Assembly: GCA_033296685.1 (NCBI GenBank)
Contig: MU854351.1
Span: forward strand, 1-64,000
Direction of reading: 5' to 3'
DNA length: 64,000 bases
Source of the DNA: Parachaetomium inaequale
Lineage: Eukaryota > Ascomycota > Sordariomycetes > Sordariales > Chaetomiaceae
Shown here: positions 11,887 through 24,400 of the stretch, piece after piece
How positions within the stretch are numbered: position 1 is the stretch's first letter
How the letters are laid out: every line of letters begins with the position of its first letter
Position numbers and translations under genes: made by a program
The notes under the pieces: generated by a model
Told to the model about the DNA's origin: nothing
Databases searched by the model: none
The model's input: the letters and a program-made list of their open reading frames with translations, nothing else

Positions 11887-12023
11887 ATCTTCTCCCGAGC
11901 GAGGGTAAGGAAAGGAAACTCGAACCGAATTCAATGTGCCGGGAGGGGGGGGGGGATGGCGTCGTGTTATTGGGTTGAGGTTCGGTTCGAGTTTCCTTTC
12001 CTTACCCTCGCTCGGGAGAAGAT
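11887..12023. repeat. perfect inverted repeat, 43-bp arms, 51-nt loop
   Basis: Positions 11887-11929 and 11981-12023 are exact reverse complements of each other over 43 bases. The inner boundary is sharp: bases 11930 and 11980 do not pair. The outer boundary on the left is hidden by the gap, so the arms may be longer. The loop carries a G-run. No open frame runs through both arms. It could form a long hairpin. It may be the end of a foldback element, a structured RNA, or an artefact of assembling across a gap. I cannot tell these apart from sequence. Confidence 0.9.
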
Positions 12024-12349
12024 GAGGAGTTGAGGTTGATGACAAAACCGCCTTAACTCCGACGACCCTTTCAGTCCCCCCAACCTGGGTGGGGTTGGGT
12101 ACCTGACGCGAGGCATGTGCCACAGCCTCGTGTCTCGTCGTGGGGAGGTGGGGGGGGGAGAGGGGAGGGGTTGTCCCCCATGCGCGTGACTTGCACACCC
12201 CGGACATCATCCATGGCATCCATCCATCACCCTGTCGCAAGTCGCAGGGCGGCGGCAACCTCGCTCCCATCCGAATAATAATCCTCTCATCCGCTTGGGG
12301 AAGAATAGCAGCAGGCCGTGAGCAGCCTGAGAACCGGCTGCCTAGGTAC

Positions 12350-12601
12350 CTAGCGAGACCCCCACCGCCAGTTCCCCCCCGACGACGACGGCTCGCCGCG
12401 GTCGCTGTCCATGGACCGCTTCTCGGCGGTGGGCGACGACGGCCGGGAAAGGTATGATGCTGTGTTGTTGCTGCTGCTGCTGAAGGCTGTGGGCGGCGAC
12501 GGGAGCGGGCTCGGGTCGGGCGAGGGCTGGGGGTGTGCCTGGCGCCAGGACGAGTAGATTTGCTTGCACAGGTGTGCCGACATGGTGTATGTGGGCGACA
12601 T
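12350..12601 (-). CDS. possible small Ser/Pro-rich protein (83 aa)
   Basis: A frame on the minus strand from ATG 12601 to TAG 12350 encodes a peptide beginning MSPTYTMSAHLCKQIYSSW, followed by a Ser/Pro-rich stretch and ending in GGNWRWGSR. The ordered N-terminus and the Trp-rich end look more like a real small fungal protein than noise. The frame stays open upstream, so the start is uncertain. I recognise no family and assign no function. The neighbouring frames on the same strand are poly-Gln or His-rich and look less likely. Confidence 0.4.
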   Translation of the reverse strand: MSPTYTMSAHLCKQIYSSWRQAHPQPSPDPSPLPSPPTAFSSSSNNTASYLSRPSSPTAEKRSMDSDRGEPSSSGGNWRWGSR

Positions 12602-14117
12602 TGTGAATTTGTGATGGGTTGGTTTGGTTGAGAGAGTCCTTGGGGGTAGGTCCGAGTGAAAACCAGGTTGTTCGTGAGGGGGATGAGATGGAAGTGCTGG
12701 GCTCAGTTGGTGTAAGTGAAAATGGGCGGGTGGATGGGTGTAAGCCAGGCTGCTGTTGGGAGTTGGCGTCTGAGAGTGATGAAACGACCACAGAGGCACA
12801 GGACCAGACTTTAAACTTGAACTAAATAAAAATCTAGGTACAAAAGCCCGGCGCCACTGAAGCGGGAAGAAGCAGCATTTTAAATCGTTACTTCATCAAC
12901 ACACCACTCTTCCCATACACCTTGTGACTGCTGACCGAGCCCTCGTGGGCACTGAGCAAGCCAAAAACAACCTTGCCCAGATGCAGCTGGCCAATCAAAC
13001 GCCGTGTATTACCAAGTCAGTGGCTGGAGACCATGAGTGTGGCTTGTCGTTGTGGGCTGATTCGATGGGCCCCGGCAGCAGGATTCGGGCAGAAATCGTC
13101 CCATGTCGCCCGCGGCCCCGCAGTTCCATGCAGTCCCAAATCACCATTCCTGCAGCAAGTTGCGTGCTGGCAGGGGCATCGTCGAATGTTATTGGGGCAG
13201 CTGCAGCCTGTCCAGGAAAAGGGGCCGCTGGACATGCCGACGAAGTACTGCCCTGCCGCCCACCACTCCAGCAGACTGAGAGGTCGTGCTGTTGTTGTTG
13301 ACTGATGTAACCTTCTACATCATGATGGAAAGTAAAATCATCTGGAGCCCCTACGGCTCTTCTATAAAACCTGGTATCGTATAAAACGATCCAGTCCCGT
13401 TTGTTAACCCAAAAAGACGTCAACGGATCACAGTTCCCGTCCTCCAACCCAGCGGCTTACACGCAACACTCAATGGCTGACAAACAACCGAGGGTGTAAG
13501 TCGCCCCCGAACAAGCGCAGGACCTTGGACCAACCCAACCATAGTCGGTCACCAGTTGACAACTGAGGAGTGACTTGTTAAACACATATCGTCTAAATTA
13601 AGGATTACATACATCTAAAAGTTATGCACACAAGTGTCGGGCACACCCAGCCCTGTTGATATGTACACTGTAATCGCCCAACTCCGGAGCCGCTTCCCCC
13701 CTCCTCATCACCCGCAGCGCCATGATACCTGCAACTATAGGTACAGGCGGCACCTTCCGCTTCCATCAGGTTGCCCGTATATCCGCCGTCGAAGGGACTC
13801 TGACAAGGCCGCCCAAGCCGGGGTTCTCTCCCTCCGACACCTTTTGCGGCGCACGGCCAGAACTGGAGCGTCGGCTCACAAGCTCCCCGCGCAGCTCGCT
13901 AGCGTGCCTGGGTAGGTAAGGTAAATCCTGACAAAATCTTGTTGTTCCTCCACCCAGGCGCAGGGCCCGTAAACAAGACAAAATAGTCAAAGACATGACC
14001 GCTCGACGCGGCTCCTCGGTAGCTGCCTGGATAGGCAGGGCATCAAGCCCACCACCGACCGCATACCGGCGTAATAATATTGGGTAAAATCAGCGCACCC
14101 ATCCATCCACCACCGCC
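12602..14117. other. intergenic, no gene seen
   Basis: About 1.5 kb. Frames at 12924-13447 occur in several phases on both strands and none has a recognisable motif. It should contain the 3' end of the minus-strand DUF3405 gene. Confidence 0.45.
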
Positions 14118-16363
14118 TCAGTTATAGGACAGTCTGGAGTCCGTCGCGTAGCCCTTCTCGGTCGGCCTGATCTCCTTGACGGGGTGCAGGATCATGGACG
14201 GGAGACACGGGCGGCCGTGCTGGGCCTCCCACTCGGCGCCGCCCATCTCGGTATCCTCGTAGCCCATCCAGTTGTTGTACAGCCGCTGCGGCGGGTAGGC
14301 GCGGAAGTACCACGTGGAGCCCAGGAAGCGGCCCTCCTGGCCCCAGCTCATGGCGCTGCCGAAGCTGCCGCTCTGGCCCTTGGGGCCACCATTAAACCAC
14401 TTGGCCAGCTGGGAGCCGCTCCACGCGCGGTCGAAGAAGACGGGCATCGGCGCATAGACGGCCTTGAAGCCGTGCACTAGCGCCGTCGTCTGCGCCACCA
14501 TCTCGGACGCGACGTGGTTGCCGCGCAGGTCCTCGTAGTGCATGGCGTCGACCAGCCGCCGCGAGAGCCGCGACTGCGTGATGATGGTCGCCCGGCGCGG
14601 GAGCCTGCCCCAGGGGAACGTCTGCGACCGGTATCCCCAGATCGAGTTGCGCATGACCCAGCCGCTGTTGACCGGGTTGAAGATCGGGGCGAGCTCGATC
14701 AGATCCGCGTCCTCGCCGACGCCCCATTCGTAATCGTCGTCCCGGGGGTCCGCCCCGGGGGGTTTCGGGCCGAGGGGGTTGACGACGGGGATGTCGGGCG
14801 CGCCCCAGATTGTCTCGCTGCCGACGGCTCGCTCCACCGTCGCACGGAACTGCGAGTCAAAGCTGCCGTGGAAGCTCGGGATGTAGAACCGCTCGTTGCG
14901 TTCCCAGAGCCCTCGCCTGGGCTGTTTCTTGCCGAACTCGGACAGCTTGGCGAGCACGTCGTAGTTGTGCCCGACGATGCGCGAGTCCATCTCCCAGTTC
15001 CAGACAAAGTCGAACTCGCGGAACTCCTGCATGAACATTTGGACCGGTAGGAACTGCCCGTGATGCACCTTGCGGGCCTTGGCCGACAGATTGGAGTACA
15101 TGCGATCGACAGCGTGCTCGTTCCAGAGCACCGACATGCCCCGGAACTCGGCCGGGACGTGTTCTTGGAGGGCCTTCTTATAGGCATCCTCGGTCCAGAG
15201 TTCCTGGTCGACGTCCTTGATGTGCGCAAACAAGAAAACCTCGAATTCGCCGCCTGTCCGGAGGTTCAGCTCGGTAACGAGCGAGCGGATGACCTGCTTG
15301 TCGTTCTCGGTGTACGTCTTGCCGGAGAAGCTGCGGAGCAGCAGCGCAGTCCTCGGCTCCAGCGTCGACGTCGCGTTAGATGCCCGCTTGGTCGGCCGAG
15401 AACTATGCTGGTGTTGCTTGTGCTGCTTGCGCCAGAACCGCCTGAGGGTGTTCATGATGGGTTCGTCGTCGTCGGTGTCTTGCTTTAAATCGGTGGAGCT
15501 GCCCTCGTCCATGGCGACATATTCGTTTTTCGGGCCGCCCGAGGCAAAGCGAGCCTGATTCTTCTCGACGCAGTGATGCTGGAGGTCGCCCCAGTTGACA
15601 TTGTCCCAGTCAATATTCTGACCATCCCTAGTCAATACCGGCGACAATCCGTACTGCCCCATCCGAGTGTCTCGCTCGAAGCACAGGTTGCGGTCGAGCC
15701 CCAGAACACTGTAGCTCCCGAAGCCGGGGTTGGGAAAGTTCTGCGGGCGGCCCTTGAAAACGCCAATGTCTTCGACCTCCTTCCCGGTCGGGCCGAGGCA
15801 CGGCACGTAGGCCGCGTGCTGCGCTTCCCATTCCGGGCTGTTGTACTTGGGGTACGGGTTGAAGGTGACGGGCTGAGCCTCGGCGAAGCTAACGGTTGTC
15901 GCGTTTTCAACCGGGCCTAGTTTCTCCTCCTCCGAGGGCCTCCTGGTGTCTTGGTCGATGAGCGTCTCGAGAGTATTCCCATAGATCGCCTTGAAGCCGG
16001 GTTTACTGAATCATACGTTAGTACCATGGCCACCCACGTGGCATACGCGGCTCGTACCTCTTGAGCTGATGGGACTCCTCCTCAAAGAGGGCCCGTTGCG
16101 CCTGCAGTTCCCGGGCACGACGTTCGTCTGGCGCAACGTTAGCTGTTGCTCAAGAGCCAGACCGGAACAGGGGTGTTCGTACCAGGATCCCGCTCGAGCG
16201 AGTTGCCGTTCAGAAAAGAGATTCGCTGCTGCAGCTGGCCGTTGTGGTGCATCAACCCCAGCAAACACAGCAGGAGGAAGACGAGAATCGCCGGGAGGAG
16301 GGCTCTTGGCCGAGCCAGTACCCGGCGGGCCTGTGTCTTGACCGCTGCCGCCTTCACTAGCAT
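14118..16363 (-). CDS. DUF3405 family type II membrane protein
   Basis: Three exons on the minus strand, 16363-16183, 16127-16058 and 16005-14118, give 712 residues. Introns are 55 and 52 nt, with GTACGA donors and a CTAAC branch in each. Residues 21-38 (ALLPAILVFLLLCLLGLM) follow a basic N-terminus and form a single signal anchor, so the bulk should be in the ER/Golgi lumen. The large domain carries the run VWNWEMDSRIVGHNYDVLAK, then GSETIWGAPDIPVVNPLG and many aromatic residues, which match the fungal DUF3405 family. The WNWEMD segment resembles the acidic motif region of Golgi glycosyltransferases, so a role in glycan synthesis is plausible but unproven. The start codon is the first ATG of exon 1. 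No lesions are seen. Confidence 0.85.
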
Positions 16364-19130
16364 TGTGAAGAATCGCAGGAGACCGGCCGGCTTGGCGGGA
16401 GTAGGTGATGGTCGAGAGTGGAATCGATGGTTGACACTGAAGTAGCGAAGACGGCACTAAAAGGGCATGTCGTTGGGAAGACGCCTGTCACAGAGTAATC
16501 CGGGTGGTTTGTTGGTGGTGTAATCTGTGAGGAAATAAAAGAAAAATGGTGGCCCTGCCGAATCGCGCTGAAACGAGTGATGCGCGAGAGGAGAAGGAAA
16601 CAGTAGGTTTCTGAATCGAAGAGCGGGTGTCTAGGATGAGGTCGAGAGAGAGGCTGGTGAAGGTTGACCAGCTTCCCAGAACTATCGAGCGAGCGACAAC
16701 GAGAGTGGGTGGAGAGTGGGAACGACGTGGAATATGTCGGCCTTGGAAGCCCACTGAGAATTATCAACTTGCCATGGCCAACGCGCGGGTCGGTGTGGAC
16801 GAGTCTCAGGGGCGCGCAGGGATCAGGATTCCACGTCCGTAGTGGGGTGGGGTGGAAGGCGCAAATGCTGCTTCAAACGGCGCCGGTGACAAGGTTGGTA
16901 GGGAGTGGGCAGGAGCGAGATGAGATGGCACAACACACCGGCGATTCCCATTTGTGACCGATCATATCATTCAGCAATCGCAGCCGGCCTATCAACCATT
17001 GGGAAGTGTCTCGACTCCTAATCATCACGGAAAGCCTCTGGATTCTTCAATTTCAGTTCCAGGTTGTTATTGGAAAAGGTGCCGGTGCGTGGGACGACGC
17101 CGAAACGCCAGCTGCAGGAGCGGATTCCGGGTGGGCCCGTTTGCGTAACCAACCCCCCTTTCCCGTCTGCAGGGAAGGGGCGCCGAAGATTCTGGGGTAC
17201 CGGGCTGTGCTCCCAGGCCGATCGCCATTCAATTCCCGCTGCAACGTCATTTGCATGTCGCACCATTGCGATCGCCGGGGCCCTGTTTCTTGGGACCCTT
17301 TTCAGAATTGACGATGGCGAGGATGGAAACGCCGTGATCACGGCTGCGTTTCCAGACGCTGCGCGCTCCATTTGCTATTCTACCTTTTGTTAGTGGGCCC
17401 TGTTGCCCCTGAGAAGGGTTCAGTTGACGCCACTGCTTCTGGGGCGAGTCTAGATTTGACCCTATCTCTACCAAGCATCAAAGGACCGACAGCAGTGGAG
17501 GTTTTCTCCATTGTTCGACACGTCCAAGGGGCTAGTTAGACCAGGGCAACACGTGGAACAGATGTGGTTGCTTTCAGGGCAAAACCTCGACGTATTCGTT
17601 CATGTGCAACATTCGTTTTGCAAACCCCCGCGTCCTAGGGTTGCTCACTGCCTGTCATTTGATGGAATTAGCCTCCCTCATCAACAGCACGTGGGCCCTG
17701 TAACCGCCCGCCTCTTTCCCAGCGCGCAAAATCCAGCCAGCCCGGTTCTCAAGCCAGTTAACTAGCCAGAGGCGTCACTCGGCGCCAATCCGATCTAATT
17801 TTCAAGCCCTGTAATAAAACGGCCACTAGCCAATCCGGCTCAGAGCATGGCATACTGTGGACAAACTGCAAAGTCGCGGCGGCAACAAAAGAGGGTTGGG
17901 GGGGACGTTGAGAAAAAGCAAAAAGAAAAGAGCAACCCGACCCGAGCGGCTGGACATGGCCCGGGACTCGGATGCAGAGACCTTGTGCCGGAGATCCCGC
18001 TGCTGCAGATTGACGAATTCCGTTTCCCGATCTCCCGCCTTTCCAGACCCGGGGCGACCAACAAGACAGTCATCGCATCCCGTGTTACACAGTCCTCGAC
18101 AATAACTACGCGTGGTATATTAGCAACCTCGTCATCAACCAGCAAAAAACCGGGTTACTTTGATGGATAAGTAAGTAACGAAACCCATCTCTTTTGCGAG
18201 ACTCGAAGAGACAGACTCAAGGTCTTGAGGCGGAACGAAACAAACCACGTCTCGGGCGTGGTGGCCACAGCCATCACGTCGCCACAGCCACCAAACTTGA
18301 AACATGCAAATAGATGGGTAAACCAGTTCCCCCGACATTGATCCAATGAATATTGGTTAGAGAGTAGATATTAAGCACTACTATGTATATACACTAACTA
18401 GTTACTGCAAGATCATCACCCAAAGGTATTCTTGTCGTGTCCCCGCGTCTGGTATTCCCCGCGTTTGCATGTGTGCGCGTCCATTGTGCGCGGAACACAG
18501 AATAAGCCTCGCATGTCCCACGCGGGTCGCCCATCCATGCACGCAATCCGATGGCTTGCTGCTGCTGCTGCTGTGCATCCAGATCGTCCGCACAACGTGG
18601 GAGAGAAAACAAGCCCATTCGGATGACGCAAGCGTGGGGAGACAGAGACAGACAGACCATTCTGTCTCAGACCCGTTTGAAACCCACGACGTTGCACAAA
18701 GTGACGGAACGCCAGAAAACCCAGACTTTGCCAATCATTGCTTGTGAGAGACCACACCCGTGGCCCAGTTGGTAAAAGAATAGGCCGCACCACCCAAATC
18801 TCCTCCTGCTTGTTGTTGTTGACATGTTTTCCGGCCGACCCCCTTCCCCCCTTTCCAATCTCCCAATTACCGGACCGTATGAGACAAAGGAGAAATGCGA
18901 AATATGCTGGTCCGAAAGCCAGGGGGTATATGAAGCGAAAACGTGAGCGGGGTATCGAAAAGAAAATAAGTAGGAGCCTCAGTCCATGAGTGCTCGGGTG
19001 AAATGTCGAATATTAAGTAGTAAGGCATCGAGCCGTGTCGTGCGCGTCAACGCGCCGTGGGCGTATTATTGCGGGGCTGTCGTTTGAAATAGTCGTCCGC
19101 AGCTCGGTAAGTTGATCCAAGCACCGTCCC
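16364..19130. other. long intergenic region, no gene seen
   Basis: About 2.8 kb between the DUF3405 start and the LIM gene stop. All frames are under about 140 codons and overlap one another. It contains a short GCT-type trinucleotide run near 18555. I found no tRNA. The left part should hold the DUF3405 promoter. Confidence 0.45.
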
Positions 19131-21464
19131 TCACATTATCCCCAGCCTCGTCATCCTCTTCTCCATCTTCGGCCTCTGCCCAAGCGGCCCGAGCCGGCTG
19201 GGGTTGTACCCGCCGCCCATCAAACCTCTCGGTCCTCCGGGCAGCCCCATCGGCGGCGGACGGAACCCCATGCCACCGCCCGGTGGGCCACCCGGGCCAG
19301 GAGGACCACCATTGACGCCCCCACCAACAAGCCTCCAGGCATCCTTCTCGCAATACGCCTTCCCATTCACCTCAAAGTACCCATCCCGCAGCGCCATCCC
19401 GCACGCGGGGCTCGCGCACTTGAAGCACCCGACGTGGTGCTTCACGGCGGACTCGTCCTCGAGGTACTGGCCCTCGATGCCGCGGCCGCAGCTGCCGCAG
19501 AGGCTGCCGTTGAGCTTGTGGTAGTGCTGCTCGCAGTACGGCCGGTCGTCAAGCACGTAAAAGGTCGACGACGAGAAGGGCTCCTGGCAGGTCGAGCAGA
19601 CGAAGCACGGCTTGTGGTACCGCCCCGTGAGGCGGCCGTCGGCGCTCGAGATGGACTTGCCCTTGATGGCCAGGCCGCAGGCTTTGCAGTTGCCGCGGGT
19701 TGAGGGGGGCGCTAGTTCGCGTGGCCGCGAGCGGGAGCGGGAGCGGGTGGGTTTGGGAGGGTGGGATTGCTGTTGTGGCGGTGGTGGTTGCCGTGGCTGT
19801 GGTGGTCGCAGCTGTGGCGGGTGTGCTTGCGAAGGGCGTCTGTCACCGCTCTGGTCGATCCGCTCAGGCGAGCTAGTCCATCGAGGGGAGGGGAAGCCGG
19901 CTGTGCTTGGAGAGAGGGCTTCGCTGGGCGATTGGACCGCGAGGGTGTCTTGGAACGGGGTGTCGGGCAATGGGGAAGGGTGAGGAGATCTTCCCCGGGC
20001 GGACCGTGGGTTTTGGACTGCAGGGTCGATTCGCGGGTCATACCCTCGATCTCCAGAGCGAGGAAGCCGGGCGCTCAAAGGAGATGGCCGGTCCCTCATA
20101 TCCTTCGGTGGCAGATTTAGGGGCGCTATTGTTGGTCTCCTCGGCTTCATCTCGTCCATGGAAGACTGGATATCCGTCATCAAATTATCAAAAGTCGATG
20201 TATCGGACGGGCTCGTCCCCGACCTAGATGCGAGAGACCTCGGCGGGCTTGTCGGTGAGCTGGCCTGGCTCGCTTGGCTAGGCCGACGCTCCGGCTGGCT
20301 GCTGTTTTCCGAAGAGTTGGTAGATGATGTCGATTCGGACGACGTGTGGTACGGGTTCCCGATTCCAAACTCCTCGGCAAGGTTGATGGTTGGTACAACA
20401 GGGGTTTTCGGCCGAACCATGCCAGTCCGTGGTGGTGGTGGCGGCCGAGATGTATCCGGCCCCCTGCTTGGTCTCCTAGATCTTTCGCTTGTCATCGGAA
20501 CTCGTCCATCAGGCGCGCCGGGCGAATCCAGTGGAAGTTGCAGCCGGTCCGGACGCAGTGTCGCCGAAGGAAGCGGGGCGGAAGGTGTGCGAGGCGGAGG
20601 CGCAAACCGGTCGCTAGGTCGGGGGAAGGTCTCGGACCTGTTCGGCGTCGCAGGTGGCTCGCGGGCGCGGTCCGGCGGACCAAAGCCCCCGTATCCGTTC
20701 TGCCTCTGCGGTTTCGGCATCCTTCCGCTCCCCAGACCGCTGCTGATATTCGAGGCCGAAGTGCTAGGGCGGCGGTCATCCGCATTGCTGGCTGCCGAAG
20801 GTCGACGGCCCGGTCCGAAGGGGCTGGTCATGTTGTCCATGCCGTTCGTCGGCTCCATCAAATTCGGCCCCTGTCTCTTCGGGGCGGTCGCCTGAAACGC
20901 CGAGTTCTCGTAGGCACTGCTATCATCGAGTCCTCCATATCCGCCCAGCCTTGCTGACTGTGGCGGAGGCGGCGAGTTGTTCGCAATCTCGGGGGTGAAG
21001 TATTCGTCTGGTTTGCCGGTATCCACCCGTCCATTTGGGGTTTGGGGCGAGACACTGCTCTGGGAACCACTCTCCTGGCTGATGGGTGTGAGTTGGTTCT
21101 GGCCCATATACGCGCGGTCTGGAACATTGTTAGCGAGACCTGTCAGATGAGGCATGAGACAACGCGTACTGGCTGCGGATGTGTCCAGCTGAGGGGGCGC
21201 TCGGGGTTGTTGTTTCTGTGTCGATGTGTTGCCGAAAGCCGGCATCAGTCTCCCAAAGAGGGAGGCTGCGGGCAATGGCGGCGTGGCTAGAGAGGATGTT
21301 AGCTGAAGCGGCGGACGGGCGGACGGGGCCATCATCGTACATTCTACTGGTGAGCCCGACCCCTCGCAGTCATGCTCGCCCATCAAGGATATTTCCACCT
21401 GTAGACCGCATGACGAGCATTTCACTGTCGGCATGAAGCGCGACTCCCTCCCGACTGCTGCCAT
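19131..21464 (-). CDS. LIM-domain protein, paxillin-like
   Basis: Three exons on the minus strand, 21464-21341, 21286-21170 and 21118-19131, give 742 residues. The start MAAVGRESRFMPTVKCSSCG follows a clear ATG. The N-terminus has a CSSCG-x-H-x-C cluster that may bind one zinc. The middle is long, disordered and Pro/Ser/Arg-rich. Two tandem LIM zinc modules lie near residues 558-611 (CKACGLAIKG, HKPCFVCSTC, PYCEQHY) and 621-673 (CGSCGRGIEG, HVGCFKC, AYCEKD). A Gly/Pro-rich tail ends in RLGIM. Two LIM domains after a disordered region fit fungal paxillin-like (Pxl1-type) adaptors at sites of polarised growth or septation, but that role is inference. The first intron keeps the frame and its skipping would not cause a stop, so its use is less certain. 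Confidence 0.85.
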   Translation of the reverse strand: MAAVGRESRFMPTVKCSSCGLQVEISLMGEHDCEGSGSPVECTMMAPSARPPLQLTSSLATPPLPAASLFGRLMPAFGNTSTQKQQPRAPPQLDTSAASTRCLMPHLTGLANNVPDRAYMGQNQLTPISQESGSQSSVSPQTPNGRVDTGKPDEYFTPEIANNSPPPPQSARLGGYGGLDDSSAYENSAFQATAPKRQGPNLMEPTNGMDNMTSPFGPGRRPSAASNADDRRPSTSASNISSGLGSGRMPKPQRQNGYGGFGPPDRAREPPATPNRSETFPRPSDRFAPPPRTPSAPLPSATLRPDRLQLPLDSPGAPDGRVPMTSERSRRPSRGPDTSRPPPPPRTGMVRPKTPVVPTINLAEEFGIGNPYHTSSESTSSTNSSENSSQPERRPSQASQASSPTSPPRSLASRSGTSPSDTSTFDNLMTDIQSSMDEMKPRRPTIAPLNLPPKDMRDRPSPLSARLPRSGDRGYDPRIDPAVQNPRSARGRSPHPSPLPDTPFQDTLAVQSPSEALSPSTAGFPSPRWTSSPERIDQSGDRRPSQAHPPQLRPPQPRQPPPPQQQSHPPKPTRSRSRSRPRELAPPSTRGNCKACGLAIKGKSISSADGRLTGRYHKPCFVCSTCQEPFSSSTFYVLDDRPYCEQHYHKLNGSLCGSCGRGIEGQYLEDESAVKHHVGCFKCASPACGMALRDGYFEVNGKAYCEKDAWRLVGGGVNGGPPGPGGPPGGGMGFRPPPMGLPGGPRGLMGGGYNPSRLGPLGQRPKMEKRMTRLGIM

Positions 21465-24400
21465 GTTCTTGGGTGTGCTCTGTGATGTTGGGTCCTGCCG
21501 AGAGGTTCGTGGTTGGAGGCGCAAGGACTCTGGAGGACAGACAGGGGAGCGGGCTCGGCGTTTCCAAGTCGACCTGCCCCCCGGGTTCCCGGTCACCCTA
21601 TCCTGTCGCCGGGGAGCGTCTGCTGTTGTCCTCGGGCCAACACTCCTTCAAGTGGGAGCCGAAATGTGTGATAAGGGGTTGCTGATCTTCAAGTATACCA
21701 GTTCGGGTCTGGTATCCCAGACAAGCAATGGCGCGTGTCGAAAGCAACGATTCCTTCTGGATTCTACCAGAGAAGGGCAGGCAGGATCCAACGGCGCGCC
21801 GGGACCGATCTGGTTTTACACGAGCAGGGCTCCAACGGAGAGCGAGTCTAGACCTGCCAAGCCGGGCTGAGCGCAGGTCCCAAGCAGCCGGCGGCACGGA
21901 AGAGACGAGTGGTGTTGTTGCGGATCGTGTCTCGAAAGCGGAGGGTGAAGATGGCCGCCGCGGTGTAGATGCGAGATGCAAGTGCCTCCCAAAGGGAGAA
22001 CGGGATGAAGACCGACCCGACCCCAGGCTCAAGCCACGGGCAGAGGGCCAGGCCGCGACACCGACCCTGGCCCCGGCCGCTGCTGCAGGGACGTCGATGG
22101 GGTTCGGTGGCCGCACAGGTGTCTCGTGCCGAGCCCCCCCGCTTTGGGGAGGAAGCAGAGCCGGGGATTTGCGCGATGTGCACAGATGGAGCGAGGATCA
22201 AGCCGGACAGGAACTGACAGGCCCTGGCCCCTGGCAGCCACAGTCGCCGTCTTGGGGCATCTGCAGGCATCTGCAGCGCTGCCGAATCCTCAACCCAGGA
22301 CACAGCGAGCAGATGGCCCGGGCGCCCTGCAGCGGCCTAGTCCCGATCGGTTGGGGATGGCAATCTCAATGGAACCTGGAACTGTGGCCCATGAGCGGTG
22401 AGAACGGCAGCAGGAAGGAGCGAAGTTGCCCAGGCTCGGCGGCGGGCAAATGGCAGCCTGCGCCCACGATGCTCCATCCATGGAAGCTCTTCTCTCCGCT
22501 CGTCATTTCGGCGCCTTCTCGTCGCCGTTGCAGTGCCCACGCTCGGCAAATTTGGCTTCATTTTGCAACACGATCCAAGACACCACACGTCGCTTTCCCT
22601 GTCGCGCGAGGCTCGTCGCAATCTGTCGGGCTCCACAATGCTATCGATCAACGCCACATGTCCCGCGCCAACACCAGCACTGACCAGCCAGCGTCTCGGC
22701 TGTTGGAGCGGTGCCTTGCAGCAGCAGTCGCCTCGTCCAATGGCCGACGTGAATCGGCCACCGCCTAAATGGTTCTCATTGTCGTTGCGGCGTTTCTGCG
22801 AAACTGTGTCACCGTTCACGATCACTCCGCGTCTCAAGTTCGAAGCTGTCATGCCATCGACGACAATTTATCCCATCTATCTCAAACTGACGGCAAACTC
22901 AAAGAGGCGGCGAAGGCAGGGCGGGGTGGGATTTATGTGGCCTCGACCGCAGGACATCTCATTCCCCCTGCCCCGAGTTCCTCCGGTCAGGAACTTCACA
23001 GGTTGATAGTGCCAACACCCGGAATCTCGGAGCACTCTCTCTTCAGCGCTGTCTCTTATTCCCTCAGCTGACGGCATTGGGCGGCACGACAGCAAATCGC
23101 TGCGATTCCAGCTGCTCATAGGGCTCGCCGGTGTTGCACATTCGCCGTTTATTTACCCCCCTGACACATCCAATGATCGTGCATGGATGAGCAGCTGCCC
23201 TGCCAAGCCGTGGCTCATGCCAGGGCCCCTGTCATCTGGACACTGGCATGGAGAAAAGCGGCCAGTCGCCGAAGACCCTTGTGGCCCCGGTCTCTTCCAG
23301 CACCTCGAATTTCTTTCGTCATCATCTCGCTCACGTCAACCAGCCGCGCCACTGGCGAATGGAAACCGCGCCAGGACAAGCGCCGAACTGTAGTGGTCAC
23401 GCAAGATCGAGATATCTCCCGGCGGGAGTCTGGCAGCCCGTCACGGCGTTCCCACCGAGGTGGGCTTATGTCAACGTCGGTATCGCCTAAGCGACCTGGC
23501 CCAGTCATTGGCCGGGCCTCTTTTGCTCCCTTCCACGCGGCGGTAAATCAGACTGGTGTCGCCCTACCGGCCCATCCAGAGGCCGGCTGCCGTGTCAGGT
23601 CCGACATAAGCGGCTGATCAAGAGATCATCAAATCGCTGCCACTGGGTCAAGCCTCATCACCGCACTCGCTGACATCAGCCACATCTGACAACATCATTC
23701 GTCGACGAGTCACGACAGGAATGTAATTCTGCGCTGCAAGAACAGTGCTTGAGCAGACAGCAGAGGTGTGCAGGCGCTGCATCCGGATACCACCAACTTG
23801 CTGCAACCCCAACCCCACGCCTGGACAGGCCGCGGTCGTGGTCGAACCACTCGCCCGCGCCGGTAATTCATGCCTCGCATCCGGATGCGTCGTGCCGCAG
23901 CCTTTGGTGAAACGAACCCCGAGACCGACCACCCGTCCTTAACACATATCGTTGACAGCAGATATATGGGAACACCCACTCACCTCCACCGGCCGAACAC
24001 GTCCACAGCCCTTACGGGTTGAGCGGGCTCACCAAGCATGGCTGGCCGTCTGCACAGCAACTCATCACACACATTCACTATGCGAGGTGATTCTTGGCCC
24101 CCATCACGGAACGCCGATGCTGAGTATTGAAGCTCGCCGTCGTGCTTCTTAGTCCGGTGCTCCGACGGGTTCCGAGCGTCCAGCGTTGGTTTGTCACACA
24201 CCTGGCAGGCCGTCAGATCGCTTCGTTTGTTGCAAACCCTCACATTTTAATTGCGACACACAGCTGTTCGTGGTGTTGGTTGGACGAGCACACATCAAGC
24301 CAAGACGTCTTTCACTTGGCAAATCCCTTGCGTCTCTACTTCGGAGGCATAGGTCGCCAGGTGAAGAGCCTGACGTCTGCAGCCTATTCACCGCCTGTCG

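Noticed and set aside
21728..22768. 346-codon plus-strand frame in the long spacer
   Set aside because: Arg/Ser/Pro-rich, overlaps open frames on the other strand, and has no domain or plausible intron pattern.
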